A stretch of 64,000 bases of DNA from Silvimonas soli (GCF_030035605.1 NZ_CP106736.1:1860001-1924000); one strand, 5' to 3'; counted from the first letter of the stretch, positions 24,531-34,546 are shown. Made by a program: numbers and translations. Notes: generated by a model not told the origin, from the letters alone.

Positions 24531-24621
24531 ATTTTCACCTTGAATTCGGCCGCAAACCGGCGCGCGCACTATCAAATTAACTTGCGATTATCGCATAAAG
24601 TTAGTACCTTGCCACATAGAG

Positions 24622-24706
24622 TTTCGCTAGGGGTTCCGCTGTATTTGGCGGATGAGAGAGTCCCTTTGCACCTGATCCGGTTCACACCGGCGTAGGGAAG
24701 CGAAGC
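24622..24706 (+). promoter_or_regulatory. TPP riboswitch (THI element)
   Basis: The sequence contains AGGGGTTCC (24630-24638), GCGGATGAGAGAG (24648-24660, the CUGAGA-type block), CACCTGATCCGG (24669-24680) and ACCGGCGTAGGGAAGCG (24686-24702). These are the conserved blocks of the thi-box in their normal order. It lies 66 bp before the thiC ATG. Binding of thiamine pyrophosphate should lower thiC expression. Confidence 0.96.
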
Positions 24707-24771
24707 CGCCGTCCCCTCTGGCATGGCGTCTTTTGCGCATCCCCGCGCCCTTTTCATACAAGGAAGACGCC

Positions 24772-26688
24772 ATGAATAATCGTGCAGATTTCACTGCAGC
24801 CCAGGCCCATGTGGACGAAGCTGCCATCCAGCCGCTGCCCAATTCCCGCAAAGTGTATGTCCAAGGCAGCCGCCCGGATCTGCGCGTGCCCATGCGCGAG
24901 ATCAGCCAGAACGATACGCCGACCGCGTTTGGCGGCGAGCAAAATCCACCCATCACCGTGTATGACTGTTCCGGCTTGTACACGGACCCAACCGCAACGA
25001 TTGATGTACGCAAAGGCTTGCCCAGTGTGCGCGGCGCGTGGATTGAGGAACGCAATGACACAGTCTTGCTGGATCAACTGACCAGCGACTTTGGCCGCAT
25101 GCGTGCTGACGACAAGACGCTGGACGAACTGCGCTTTGAGCTGCATCGCCAGCCACGCAAGGCCAAAGACGGCGCCAACGTGTCGCAAATGCATTACGCC
25201 CGTCAAGGCGTCATCACGCCAGAAATGGAATACGTGGCGATCCGCGAAAACATGCGCCGCGAAGAATATATGCAAAGCCTGCTGGATATCGGCGGTGACA
25301 AAGGCAAGCGCATGGCGGATCTGATGCTGCGTCAGCATCCCGGCCAGAGTTTTGGCGCGTCCATCCCGGCCAAGATCACCCCCGAGTTTGTACGTGACGA
25401 AATCGCCCGTGGCCGCGCGATTATCCCCGCCAACATCAATCACCCCGAAGTCGAGCCAATGATCATTGGCCGCAATTTCCTGGTGAAGATCAACGGCAAC
25501 ATCGGCAACTCAGCCGTCACCTCGTCCATCAATGAAGAAGTCGACAAGATGACCTGGGGTATCCGCTGGGGCGCGGACACCATCATGGATTTGTCCACCG
25601 GCAAGAATATCCACGAAACGCGGGAGTGGATTCTGCGCAACAGCCCGGTGCCGATTGGCACGGTGCCAATCTACCAGGCGCTGGAAAAGGTTAACGGCAA
25701 GGCCGAAGACCTGACTTGGGAACTGTTCCGCGACACGCTGATCGAGCAAGCCGAACAAGGTGTGGATTACTTCACCATTCACGCGGGCGTATTGCTGCGT
25801 TATGTGCCGCTCACCGCCAACCGCATGACCGGCATTGTGTCGCGTGGCGGCTCGATCATGGCCAAGTGGTGTCTGGCGCATCACAAGGAGAACTTCCTCT
25901 ACACGCATTTCGCCGACATCTGCGAAATCATGAAGGCCTACGATGTGAGTTTCTCGCTGGGCGATGGCTTGCGTCCAGGTTCGATCTGGGATGCCAACGA
26001 CGAAGCCCAGTTGGGCGAATTGCGCACGCTGGGCGAGCTGACCCAGATTGCGTGGCAGCACGATGTACAGGTGATGATCGAAGGCCCGGGCCACGTGCCG
26101 ATGCAGTTGATCAAAGAGAATATGGACCTGGAACTGCAAGACTGTTCCGAAGCGCCGTTCTACACGCTGGGGCCTTTGACCACCGATATCGCCCCCGGCT
26201 ACGACCACATCACTTCCGCCATCGGTGCGGCGCAGATTGGCTGGTACGGCACGGCGATGCTGTGTTACGTGACACCGAAGGAACACCTGGGCTTGCCGAA
26301 CAAAGATGATGTCAAGGAAGGCATCATCACCTACAAGCTGGCTGCACACGCTGCAGACCTGGCCAAGGGCCACCCAGGCGCGCAGATTCGCGACAATGCT
26401 TTGTCCAAAGCACGCTTTGAATTCCGCTGGGAAGACCAATTCAACCTGGGTCTCGATCCGGACAAAGCGCGTTCTTTCCACGATGAAACGCTGCCACAAG
26501 AAGGTGCCAAACTGGCGCACTTCTGTTCCATGTGTGGTCCGCACTTCTGCTCAATGAAGATCACCCAGGACGTGCGCGAATACGCAGCGCAGCAAGGCAT
26601 CAACGAAGCGGAAGCGCTGAACAAGGGTATGCAAGCCAAATCCATCGAGTTCGTAAAACGCGGCGCCGAGGTTTATCACAAGGAATAA
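24772..26688 (+). CDS. thiC: Phosphomethylpyrimidine synthase ThiC
   Basis: 638 residues from ATG 24772, behind AAGGAAGACGCC. This radical-SAM enzyme converts aminoimidazole ribotide to HMP-P in thiamine synthesis. The C-terminal cluster motif C-x2-C-x4-C is at residues 585, 588 and 593 (CSMCGPHFC). NSAVTSSINEEVDKMTWG, IMDLSTGKNIHETREWIL, VSRGGSIMAKWCLAHHKEN and EGPGHVPMQLIKENM are ThiC signatures. It is monocistronic, between the riboswitch and a strong terminator. Confidence 0.98.
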   Translation: MNNRADFTAAQAHVDEAAIQPLPNSRKVYVQGSRPDLRVPMREISQNDTPTAFGGEQNPPITVYDCSGLYTDPTATIDVRKGLPSVRGAWIEERNDTVLLDQLTSDFGRMRADDKTLDELRFELHRQPRKAKDGANVSQMHYARQGVITPEMEYVAIRENMRREEYMQSLLDIGGDKGKRMADLMLRQHPGQSFGASIPAKITPEFVRDEIARGRAIIPANINHPEVEPMIIGRNFLVKINGNIGNSAVTSSINEEVDKMTWGIRWGADTIMDLSTGKNIHETREWILRNSPVPIGTVPIYQALEKVNGKAEDLTWELFRDTLIEQAEQGVDYFTIHAGVLLRYVPLTANRMTGIVSRGGSIMAKWCLAHHKENFLYTHFADICEIMKAYDVSFSLGDGLRPGSIWDANDEAQLGELRTLGELTQIAWQHDVQVMIEGPGHVPMQLIKENMDLELQDCSEAPFYTLGPLTTDIAPGYDHITSAIGAAQIGWYGTAMLCYVTPKEHLGLPNKDDVKEGIITYKLAAHAADLAKGHPGAQIRDNALSKARFEFRWEDQFNLGLDPDKARSFHDETLPQEGAKLAHFCSMCGPHFCSMKITQDVREYAAQQGINEAEALNKGMQAKSIEFVKRGAEVYHKE

Positions 26689-26731
26689 CCCACGTCCGGG
26701 CCCGTCTACCGGGCCACGAGTGAGTCACAAA

Positions 26732-26758
26732 ATGAGCGCTGCGGCGCTCATTTTTTTT
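26732..26758 (+). terminator. Rho-independent terminator of thiC
   Basis: ATGAGCGC (26732-26739), loop TGCG, GCGCTCAT (26744-26751), then a run of T to 26758. The following ~280 bp to manC hold no gene I can see and should contain the manC promoter. Confidence 0.92.
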
Positions 26759-27040
26759 GCGCGCTCAGCCAAGCTGGCATGAAGTGCCTTTCAACTACAG
26801 GATTGCTCCGTTAGTCGTGATTTTTTGTAAGCTTTATGCTTTCCATATTGAAATATTCCAACGCCACAGCGGAGTTCTTTGAGAAGGATCAGTGTTTACT
26901 TATAGATAAACAGTGAAGTTAATGCTTGACTCCTTGTATTGCATTGCACAAAAATTACTAACAACAGGGACAAACTTGTCTCCTATAGTAAATAAACTTC
27001 AATGCCATTTTGCGCCGTCAATATCCAACAGGAGCAAGCC

Positions 27041-28480
27041 ATGTCTGTTTATCCAGTCGTTCTATGTGGTGGTAGCGGTTCGCGGCTGTGGCCAATGTCG
27101 CGTGGTGGGTATCCCAAGCAATACCTCAAGCTGACCGGCAAAAACAGCCTGTTGCAACAGACTGTGGAGCGTTTAAAGGGCATTGCCGAGGTTAATCCGC
27201 CGCTATTGATATCGCATGAAGAGCAGCGCTTTCTGGTGGCGGAGCAAGTGCGCAAAGTGGATGTCACGCCACAAACCATCGTGCTGGAGCCCGTCGGCAG
27301 AAATACGGCGCCTGCCGTCGCCATCGCCGCCTTGCTGGTCACCGAGAAAGACCCGGAAGGATTGCTGCTGGTACTACCGTCGGATCACGTCATCCAGAAC
27401 GAGACAGTTTTCCACGCCTTGGTCGCGCAAGCGGCAACGGTGGCACAGATGGGCAAGCTGGTTACCTTCGGGATCAAGCCAACCTCGCCACAAACCGGTT
27501 ATGGCTATATCCGCCGCGGCGCGTCGCTCACTACCGATGGCGCTTATCACGTTGACGCTTTTGTAGAAAAACCGGATCTGGCCACTGCTGAGCAATTCCT
27601 GGCGGCAGGCAGCTACTACTGGAACAGCGGTATGTTCATGCTCAAGGCCTCGGTCTATCTGGATGAGCTGCGTCGCCTGCAACCAGAAATGCTGGTCAAC
27701 GCCCAGCTGTCGCTGGAACGCAGCATGCGCGATGGCGACTTCACCCGGCTGAACAAAGACGCCTTCACCGCCTGCCCGTCTGATTCCATTGATTACGCGG
27801 TGATGGAGAAAACCACGGAAGCCGCCGTGATTGAGGCCGCCGATCTGGGCTGGAATGACATCGGCTCGTGGAGTGCGCTGGCTGATATCGGTGACAAGGA
27901 TGATGATGGCAACGTGGTGCTTGGGGATGTGCTGACCGACCAGGTTAGCGGCTCCTACATCCGTGCGGAATATCGCATGATTGCCGCCATCGGCCTGAAG
28001 GATATTGTGATTGTCGAAACCGCCGATGCCATTCTGGTCGCGCACAAAGACAAAGTGCAGGACGTCAAAAAGATTGTGGAGCGGCTCAATGCCTCCAAGC
28101 GCTCCGAGTCGATCACGCACCGCAAAGTGGTACGGCCGTGGGGGTCATACGAAGGCATCGACAATGGCGATCGCTTCCAGGTCAAACGCATTATCGTCAC
28201 CCCGGGCGCGCAACTGAGTCTGCAAATGCATCACCACCGCGCGGAGCACTGGATCGTGGTCAAGGGCACGGCGCTGGTGGATAACGGCGATCAGCACATC
28301 TTGCTGACCGAAAACCAGTCCACGTATATCCCGCTGGGTGTCACGCACCGCCTGAAAAACCCTGGCAAGATTCCGCTGGAATTGATCGAAGTGCAGTCCG
28401 GCCCATATCTGGGCGAGGATGACATCGTGCGCTTTGAAGATACCTACGGCCGGGTAGAAGCGCCTGCGGTGATCAAATGA
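27041..28480 (+). CDS. manC: Mannose-1-phosphate guanylyltransferase / mannose-6-phosphate isomerase
   Basis: 479 residues from ATG 27041, behind AGGAG. The N-terminal nucleotidyltransferase has VVLCGGSGSRLWPMSR and PKQYLKL (type II PMI/GMP). FVEKPDLATAEQFL and YYWNSGMFML follow. The C-terminal cupin has RPWGSYEGIDNGDRFQVKRI and LQMHHHRAEHWIVVKG, with metal-binding His/Glu. It makes GDP-mannose and interconverts Fru-6-P and Man-6-P. It overlaps manB by ATGA. GDP-mannose may feed surface glycans; no GDP-mannose dehydratase is in the window. Confidence 0.95.
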   Translation: MSVYPVVLCGGSGSRLWPMSRGGYPKQYLKLTGKNSLLQQTVERLKGIAEVNPPLLISHEEQRFLVAEQVRKVDVTPQTIVLEPVGRNTAPAVAIAALLVTEKDPEGLLLVLPSDHVIQNETVFHALVAQAATVAQMGKLVTFGIKPTSPQTGYGYIRRGASLTTDGAYHVDAFVEKPDLATAEQFLAAGSYYWNSGMFMLKASVYLDELRRLQPEMLVNAQLSLERSMRDGDFTRLNKDAFTACPSDSIDYAVMEKTTEAAVIEAADLGWNDIGSWSALADIGDKDDDGNVVLGDVLTDQVSGSYIRAEYRMIAAIGLKDIVIVETADAILVAHKDKVQDVKKIVERLNASKRSESITHRKVVRPWGSYEGIDNGDRFQVKRIIVTPGAQLSLQMHHHRAEHWIVVKGTALVDNGDQHILLTENQSTYIPLGVTHRLKNPGKIPLELIEVQSGPYLGEDDIVRFEDTYGRVEAPAVIK

Positions 28481-29880
28481 GTGGCGGTAGCTTGCGTTGT
28501 TTCAAGGCCTACGACATCCGCGGCCGGCTGGGCGATGAGCTGAACGAAGACATCGCCTACGCCATTGGCCGCGCGTATGCCCAGTTTCTGCAGGCCAGAC
28601 GGGTGGTGATCGGTGGGGATGTGCGTACTTCTACCGATGAGCTCAAAGCCGCGCTGGCTAACGGCTTGATGGATGGGGGTGCCGATGTCATCGATATCGG
28701 CATGACCGGCACTGAGGAAGTCTACTTTGCCGCGTTTCATCTGGATGTAGATGGCGGCATTGAAGTCACTGCCAGCCACAATCCGATCGACTACAACGGC
28801 ATGAAGCTGGTCAAGCGCGGTGCCCGTCCCATCAGTGGCGATACCGGCTTGAAAGAAGTGCAACACCTCGCCGAAACGCGCAACTTCGCCCCTGCGCTCC
28901 GGCGCGGCACGTTAACCCGTCAAAGCATCCTGGATGCGTACATTGAGCATCTGCTGGGTTATGTCGATCTGGCAACACTCAAGCCGCTCAAACTGGTGGT
29001 CAACGCCGGTAATGGCGCTGCGGGCCACGTGGTCGATGCGCTGGAAGCCGCGTTTACCCGGTTGCATGTGCCGATCACGCTCATCAAGGTGCATAACGAA
29101 CCCGACGGCACCTTTCCTCATGGCATTCCCAATCCACTACTGCCGGAATGCCGCGCCGATACGGCCAACGCAGTCAAAGCGAACGCCGCCGATATGGGCA
29201 TTGCCTGGGATGGCGACTTTGACCGCTGCTTTTTGTTTGATGAACGCGGCGAATTCATCGAGGGTTATTACATCGTCGGTCTGCTGGCCGCAGCGTTCCT
29301 GGCACGCCAGCCTGGCGCCAAAATCATCCATGATCCGCGCCTGACCTGGAACACCATCGACGTCGTGAAAACCGCTGGCGGCATACCGGTGCAAAGCAAG
29401 ACCGGCCACGCTTTTATCAAGGAGCGCATGCGCCAGGAAGACGCCATTTATGGCGGCGAGATGAGCGCACATCACTACTTCCGCGATTTTGCCTACTGCG
29501 ACAGCGGCATGATTCCGTGGCTGCTGGTGTGCCAGTTGCTGAGCATCACCGGCGAGCCTTTGTCGGCGCTGGTGGCAGATCGCATTGCGCGCTTCCCGTC
29601 ATCCGGTGAAATCAACCGCAAACTGGCCGATGCACCCGCAGCCATCGCCGAGATTCGCCGCCGCTATGAACCTGAAGCACTGGCGGTGGATGAGACCGAC
29701 GGCATCAGTCTGGAGTTTGCTGACTGGCGCCTGAATCTGCGCTCGTCCAACACCGAGCCCGTGGTGCGGTTGAATGTGGAGTCACGCGGTGATCCGGCAC
29801 TGATGCAGCGCCATACCGACGACATCCTTAAGGTACTAGATGGCTTTGCACTCCAGCCAACCGAGGCAGCAACACACTAA
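28477..29880 (+). CDS. manB: Phosphomannomutase
   Basis: 467 residues. The first lines, FKAYDIRGRLGDELNEDIAYA, are the alpha-D-phosphohexomutase start. The active serine loop is VTASHNPIDYNGMKLV near residue 100, the metal loop is AWDGDFDRCFLFDE near 245, and the sugar loop is YGGEMSAHHYFRDF near 325. It converts Man-6-P to Man-1-P for ManC, with which it is translationally coupled. It ends 4 bp before the convergent MFS gene. Confidence 0.95.
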   Translation: MSGGSLRCFKAYDIRGRLGDELNEDIAYAIGRAYAQFLQARRVVIGGDVRTSTDELKAALANGLMDGGADVIDIGMTGTEEVYFAAFHLDVDGGIEVTASHNPIDYNGMKLVKRGARPISGDTGLKEVQHLAETRNFAPALRRGTLTRQSILDAYIEHLLGYVDLATLKPLKLVVNAGNGAAGHVVDALEAAFTRLHVPITLIKVHNEPDGTFPHGIPNPLLPECRADTANAVKANAADMGIAWDGDFDRCFLFDERGEFIEGYYIVGLLAAAFLARQPGAKIIHDPRLTWNTIDVVKTAGGIPVQSKTGHAFIKERMRQEDAIYGGEMSAHHYFRDFAYCDSGMIPWLLVCQLLSITGEPLSALVADRIARFPSSGEINRKLADAPAAIAEIRRRYEPEALAVDETDGISLEFADWRLNLRSSNTEPVVRLNVESRGDPALMQRHTDDILKVLDGFALQPTEAATH

Positions 29881-29884
29881 GCAC

Positions 29885-31261
29885 TCAGGCCTTTGCGGGC
29901 ACGACATGCGGCATGGGCGCTTTGAAAATGCCCCATGCCGCCAGCAGCAGCAAACCGATCGACACCCAGGCGGCCTCGCGCAGGCCGCTTATGGTTTGCG
30001 CGGCATCTCCGTTGGCCAAAGACCCGAACACCGCCACTCCAATGGCACCTGCGGCTTGCCGGGCGGCGTTCAGAACCGCCGACGCCGTGCCGGAACGCTG
30101 CTTGGGTACGCTGGCCAACACGGTGGTGGTCATCGCTGGCACTGCCAGTCCCATGCCGGTCGGGATCAGCAAGAACGCCACAAACAACAACGTGTGTGAG
30201 CTTGCTCCGGCCACACTGAGCAGCAACAGAAACCCTGCCGCATCCAGCGACGCGCCCAACAAAATCGGCAAGCGCCGCCCGAAGCGGGCCATCACCCAGC
30301 CGCTGATCACATTGGACAAAAAGAACCCGGCGGTGAGCGGCAGAAACGCCAGTCCGGCGTGCAAAGCGGAATATCCCAACACGCGTTGCAGATAAAGGGT
30401 GAGCACAAACAACATGCCGTAATAGGTCAGATTAACCGCCATACCAAATAACACGGCCGCGTTGAAGGTGCGATTACGAAACAGGTCGAGTGGGATGGTC
30501 GGCTCAGGCACGCGCTGCTGCACTCGAAGAAACACGAAACCGAGCAAAAACGCCAAGGTAAATCCGCCCCAGATAAATGGATGACCAAAACCCAAGGGGC
30601 GGGCCTCGATCACGGCGGCGATCAGTGCGGTAAGTGCCAGCGTCACCAGTATCTGGCCAGTCCAGTCGATGCGATGGGAGTGCGCGTGGCGTTCGGTTTC
30701 CGGCAAACGCAGGCCCAGCAACATGCCAGCCAGGCACAGCGGTAGATTGACGAAGAAAATCCAGCGCCAGCCCACCGTATCCATCAGCAACCCGCCAATC
30801 ACCGGCCCGGCGGCAATCGAGATGCTACCCGCCGCAGTCCACCAGCCAATGGCCCGGCCGCGTTCAGTGGGCGCATCAAAAAATACGTGGTTAAGCAATG
30901 CTAGCGAATTGGGCAGCATTACCGCCGCACCCAGGCCCTGCAATGCCCGGGCGGCGATCAAACTCAAAGAATCGGGTGCCAAGCCACACAGCAAAGAAGC
31001 CACGCCAAACACGGCAAAGCCCATCACAAAGCCACGGCGACTACCAAAACGATCGCCCAGCGCACCAGCCGACAGCATGAAAATCGCAAATGCCAAGGTA
31101 TAGGCATCGACAATCCATTGCAGCGTGGCCACTCGGGCCGAGAACTCGGTCGCGATATGCGGCAGCGCGACGTTAACGATGGTCACATCAAGCTGCCCCA
31201 CCACAAAAGCCAAGCTGGTTGTACCAACGACAAAAGAAAACCGGGGCGAGGCTGGATTCAT
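29885..31261 (-). CDS. MFS drug efflux transporter, DHA2 (EmrB/QacA) family
   Basis: 458 residues with about 14 hydrophobic segments. Motif A is GALGDRFGSRRGFVMG. Other DHA2 features are VALPHIATEFSA near residue 33, LQWIVDAYTLAFAIFMLSAG, and motif-C-like GSISIAAGPVIGGLL near 150. It is likely a proton-driven exporter of drugs or other small molecules in the inner membrane. There is no adjacent regulator or membrane-fusion protein. 31262-31510, before it, holds no gene. Confidence 0.9.
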   Translation of the reverse strand: MNPASPRFSFVVGTTSLAFVVGQLDVTIVNVALPHIATEFSARVATLQWIVDAYTLAFAIFMLSAGALGDRFGSRRGFVMGFAVFGVASLLCGLAPDSLSLIAARALQGLGAAVMLPNSLALLNHVFFDAPTERGRAIGWWTAAGSISIAAGPVIGGLLMDTVGWRWIFFVNLPLCLAGMLLGLRLPETERHAHSHRIDWTGQILVTLALTALIAAVIEARPLGFGHPFIWGGFTLAFLLGFVFLRVQQRVPEPTIPLDLFRNRTFNAAVLFGMAVNLTYYGMLFVLTLYLQRVLGYSALHAGLAFLPLTAGFFLSNVISGWVMARFGRRLPILLGASLDAAGFLLLLSVAGASSHTLLFVAFLLIPTGMGLAVPAMTTTVLASVPKQRSGTASAVLNAARQAAGAIGVAVFGSLANGDAAQTISGLREAAWVSIGLLLLAAWGIFKAPMPHVVPAKA

Positions 31262-31510
31262 GAGTGACTACTGTGGAGTGGGAACAAGAGCTTTAGAACG
31301 CCGGAGACGGCGATTGAACATGAGTGGCGTCAAACGCGGCCACGGTGTGGGCGACATCGCGCAGCTATGACGCAGGCATAAAGGGGAAGTTACCAAGCCG
31401 ATTTGTCATCGGTCAAGCGCAGATCTGCGGGCAATATCCGGTTTCTCTCCCACAACGATCTGCGCTCTTTGCAGTTGGCTCGTTTGATACAGCCATCAAC
31501 GAGGTCTGGA

Positions 31511-31840
31511 TCAGTCTTCTACCAAAACGGCTTCCGGGCCGTTTTTCTTGACCGACTCGATGCCGTTTTCTTGCGATGCCTTGCTGTTGTACAGCTCGCT
31601 CTTGCCAATGACCTGGTGATTGGCCGCCTTGAGTACAAAGTAGGGATGCCCGTCTTTGCTTTCTTTGCGCTCGTAATTGTCGTCATCGGCGGCGTTTTTG
31701 CGCACCGACTCGATCCCGTTGAGAGCCGAAGCCTTGGCATGATATAGCTCGCTGGTCAAAATGATCTGACCGTTAGCGGCATGTAGATTGAACATGTACT
31801 GGCCATCTTTGGCCTGTTTCAAATGGAATTTGCCTGACAT
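31511..31840 (-). CDS. YegP/DUF1508 tandem-repeat protein
   Basis: 109 residues made of two ~50-residue DUF1508 repeats. Each has the pattern F.L.A.NGQ.I..SELY..KA....GIESV.KNA: the first is FNLHAANGQIILTSELYHAK, the second FVLKAANHQVIGKSELYNSK. E. coli YegP has the same double repeat; function is unknown beyond a small soluble protein linked with stress and adaptation. It stands alone between divergent and convergent neighbours. Confidence 0.88.
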   Translation of the reverse strand: MSGKFHLKQAKDGQYMFNLHAANGQIILTSELYHAKASALNGIESVRKNAADDDNYERKESKDGHPYFVLKAANHQVIGKSELYNSKASQENGIESVKKNGPEAVLVED

Positions 31841-32010
31841 GGTTGTTCCTTATCTGCTTATGAACCAGGAATCAGCGGTAAGGCCACGGCGCTTGTGCCC
31901 GGATCAATTGGCACTCAACGCCAGCGGCTGGGGTGCGGGCAAAAAAACCCTACCAGGTCAGTATTGGAACAAGCTGACGCATTTTTAAAGTTTTTAGCTG
32001 CATCAAAAGC

Positions 32011-32047
32011 AAAAAACCTGCAGCCGCTGATGCAGCATGCAGGTTTT
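32011..32047 (-). terminator. Rho-independent terminator of ptsI
   Basis: On the minus strand AAAACCTGCA (32047-32038) pairs with TGCAGGTTTT (32022-32013), followed by TTGCTTTT. It lies 21 bp after the ptsI stop. Confidence 0.8.
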
Positions 32048-32067
32048 GTGTGGGCGTCGGTGGCAAA

Positions 32068-33795
32068 TCAGGCTTGCAGTTGTTCCATCACCTGGCGCAA
32101 ACCGTCGATTTCGTCGGCTTCCAGCAACTGGGTAATCAGTGGCTGGATTGCGGCCAGATCAGTCGACAACACCTGTTCTTTCACCTTGAGCAACCGCGCC
32201 GGCAACATGGAGAAGCGGCGCAAACCCAGCCCCAGCAGCAAACGTGTCAGCGCCGGGTCACCTGCCATTTCGCCGCACATCGAGATCGGCTTGCCGACGC
32301 GATTGCAGGTACTGATGACGTGATGCAACAAGCGGATTACTGCCGGATGCACCGGGTCATATAAGTGCGAAACCGCATCATCATTACGGTCAACGGCCAA
32401 GGTGTACTGGATCAAGTCGTTGGTACCAATGGAAGCGAAATCCAGGTGGTGCAGGAAATGCTCCACCGTGAACGCCGCCGCCGGGACTTCGATCATGCCA
32501 CCCAGCTCAATCTGTTCATCAAACGGAATACCTTCCGCGCGCAGCTGGGCTTTGACTTCTTCCAGATGGCGACGGGTCTGCTTGACCTCACCGACGTGCG
32601 ACAGCATCGGCACCAACAGTTTGATCTTGCCGTGTGCCGAAGCGCGCAGCAGTGCGCGTAACTGGGTGCGGAACAGCTGTGCTTCGGCCAGGCACAAACG
32701 AATGCCAGTCAAACCCATCGCCGGATTAGGCGCGTCAGACTCCTCCTGCCACTTGGGAATCTTGTCTTTGCCCAGATCGATGGTGCGGATGATCACGGGC
32801 TGTCCGGCCATTTGCTCGGCCACAGAACGGTAGGCCTGGTATTGCTCTTCTTCAGTCGGCAGATCGTCTTCACTCAGGAAGAGGAATTCCGAGCGGAACA
32901 GGCCGATACCGGTGGCGTGGTTTTCCAGCACCTGGTCGGTGTCTTCCGGCAATTCGATATTGCCGAACAGTTCAATCTCGATGCCGTCTTGCGTCACCGG
33001 CAGACTGGTCCGGATGTCCTGCAGTTTGGCCTGGCGGACAGTCCATTCATCTTGGCGAGCGCGGTATTCGGTCAGCGTGCGTTCGTCCGGATTGACGATC
33101 ACCACGCCATTCACGCCGTCAACGATCAGTAGTTCGTCTTCATGAATCAGCGAACGAGCATGGCGCAGCGCCAGCACGGAGGGTAAATCCAGGCTGCGCG
33201 CCAGAATGGCGGTATGCGAAGTCGGGCCGCCGACATCGGTAATGAACGCGGTGTATTCGCTGTCTTTGAACAGCACCATATCGGCGGGCGAAAGATCGTG
33301 CGCCACCAGAATGGAATCGCGATCAGTCGGTGCCGGGGTGTGCATGGCCATGTCGTGGCCAGCCAGCGTTTTAAAGATACGCTCGGTCACCTGAATGACG
33401 TCGGTGCGCCGTTCTCTCAGATACTCTTCTTCGATCTCGTCAAACTGCGCCAGCAGGGCATCAAGCTGCAACTTGAGCGCCCATTCGGCGTTGCATTTGC
33501 GTTTTTCGATAATCTCGCGCGGCTCAACCGACAGTGTGTGATCGTTGAGCAGCATGATATGCAAGCTGAGAAACGCACCGAGTTCCGTGGGCGCGTTATC
33601 CGGAATGCTGCCCCAGAGCATTTCCAGCTCCTGGCGGGCAGTCTTCACCGCCGAGTCGTAACGCGTTACCTCGCCGGCAATATCTTCCGGGCGCACCGTG
33701 TAATGCGCGATCTCGATATCGGTATGCGATATGAGGTGAGCATGGCCAATGGCAACCCCGCCGCCAATGCCGATCCCGTGCAAGGTAAGGCTCAT
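32068..33795 (-). CDS. ptsI: PTS enzyme I (phosphoenolpyruvate-protein phosphotransferase)
   Basis: 575 residues, normal length. The phospho-His loop is DVGGPTSHTAILARSLDLPS near residue 190. PEP-binding motifs include GIGLFRSEFLF, FRTQLRALLRAS, GGMIEVPAAA, SIGTNDLIQYTLAVDR near 450 and SMCGEMAGDPAL near 500. It passes phosphate from PEP to HPr. It is the third gene of an EIIA-HPr-EI set with no sugar-specific EIIB/C nearby, so it is probably a regulatory or general PTS. Confidence 0.96.
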   Translation of the reverse strand: MSLTLHGIGIGGGVAIGHAHLISHTDIEIAHYTVRPEDIAGEVTRYDSAVKTARQELEMLWGSIPDNAPTELGAFLSLHIMLLNDHTLSVEPREIIEKRKCNAEWALKLQLDALLAQFDEIEEEYLRERRTDVIQVTERIFKTLAGHDMAMHTPAPTDRDSILVAHDLSPADMVLFKDSEYTAFITDVGGPTSHTAILARSLDLPSVLALRHARSLIHEDELLIVDGVNGVVIVNPDERTLTEYRARQDEWTVRQAKLQDIRTSLPVTQDGIEIELFGNIELPEDTDQVLENHATGIGLFRSEFLFLSEDDLPTEEEQYQAYRSVAEQMAGQPVIIRTIDLGKDKIPKWQEESDAPNPAMGLTGIRLCLAEAQLFRTQLRALLRASAHGKIKLLVPMLSHVGEVKQTRRHLEEVKAQLRAEGIPFDEQIELGGMIEVPAAAFTVEHFLHHLDFASIGTNDLIQYTLAVDRNDDAVSHLYDPVHPAVIRLLHHVISTCNRVGKPISMCGEMAGDPALTRLLLGLGLRRFSMLPARLLKVKEQVLSTDLAAIQPLITQLLEADEIDGLRQVMEQLQA

Positions 33796-33857
33796 TACGA
33801 CTCCAGTACCGAGAAATGAACCACCGTCACAGCCTGTTGCTGCACGGTGGATGGGGT

Positions 33858-34127
33858 TTATTCGCCTTCGCCGAAATAATCGGCGATCAGAGCTTCCAGC
33901 GCATCCAGTGCGTTCTGGTCGTCCGGGCCGGTGGTTTCGATGGTCACCGTGCTGCCTTTGCCCGCCGCCAGCATCATGACGCCCATGATGGATTTCGCGT
34001 TGACACGCTTCTGGTTGCGGCTGATCCAGACTTCACTTTGAAACTGGCTGGCCAGTTGGGTCAGCTTGCTGGACGCACGGGCATGCAGCCCAAGTTTGTT
34101 CACGATTAAGAGTTCTTTTACCGGCAT
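33858..34127 (-). CDS. ptsH: Phosphocarrier protein HPr
   Basis: 89 residues. The phospho-acceptor His is in NKLGLHARASSKL (H16). The region around Ser46 reads NAKSIMGVMMLAAGKGS, which in Gram-positives is the HPr-kinase site; no hprK is in the window. It is the middle gene of the PTS trio, 17 bp after the EIIA gene. Confidence 0.96.
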   Translation of the reverse strand: MPVKELLIVNKLGLHARASSKLTQLASQFQSEVWISRNQKRVNAKSIMGVMMLAAGKGSTVTIETTGPDDQNALDALEALIADYFGEGE

Positions 34128-34144
34128 GACACATCAACCCCTGA

Positions 34145-34546
34145 TCAACCCTGTGCCGCATTGGGCAACATATACAAAACGCCTTCCAGTCCACCGGTGA
34201 TCGCCTTGCTCACGACGATTTCCAGCGGCTGATGGCAATAAGTCAACGCGCGCACCAGCATGGGCAGGTTGACCCCCGCCACCGCTTCCACGCGACCGGG
34301 CTGGATCAGCCGGTTGGCCACATTGGATGGTGTGCCGCCGTAAATATCGGTCAGCAACAATATTCCCGAGCCATCATCGAGCATCTCGATCAGGTCATGC
34401 GCTTTGAGTACCACGTCGTCCGGGTCTTCGGTTTTGCTCACCGAAAGCTGGCCGATATTGGTCAATGGCCGACTCATGATGTGCTCGGCACACGAGATCA
34501 GCGCTTCGCCAAGCGATACGTGCGTGACGATGATGATACCTACCAT
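34145..34546 (-). CDS. PTS EIIA component, mannose family
   Basis: 133 residues. It starts MVGIIIVTHVSLGEALISCA, with the phospho-acceptor His at residue 9, followed by DGSGILLLTDIYGGTPSNVA, typical of EIIA-Man. No EIIB, EIIC or EIID genes are near. Such lone EIIA-Man proteins with ptsHI are common in betaproteobacteria and act in regulation rather than sugar uptake; that role is from family knowledge. Confidence 0.93.
   Translation of the reverse strand: MVGIIIVTHVSLGEALISCAEHIMSRPLTNIGQLSVSKTEDPDDVVLKAHDLIEMLDDGSGILLLTDIYGGTPSNVANRLIQPGRVEAVAGVNLPMLVRALTYCHQPLEIVVSKAITGGLEGVLYMLPNAAQG

Noticed and set aside
29885..31261. DHA2 pump as part of the mannose operon
   Set aside because: It is on the opposite strand, converging on manB with a 4-bp gap, so it is not co-transcribed.
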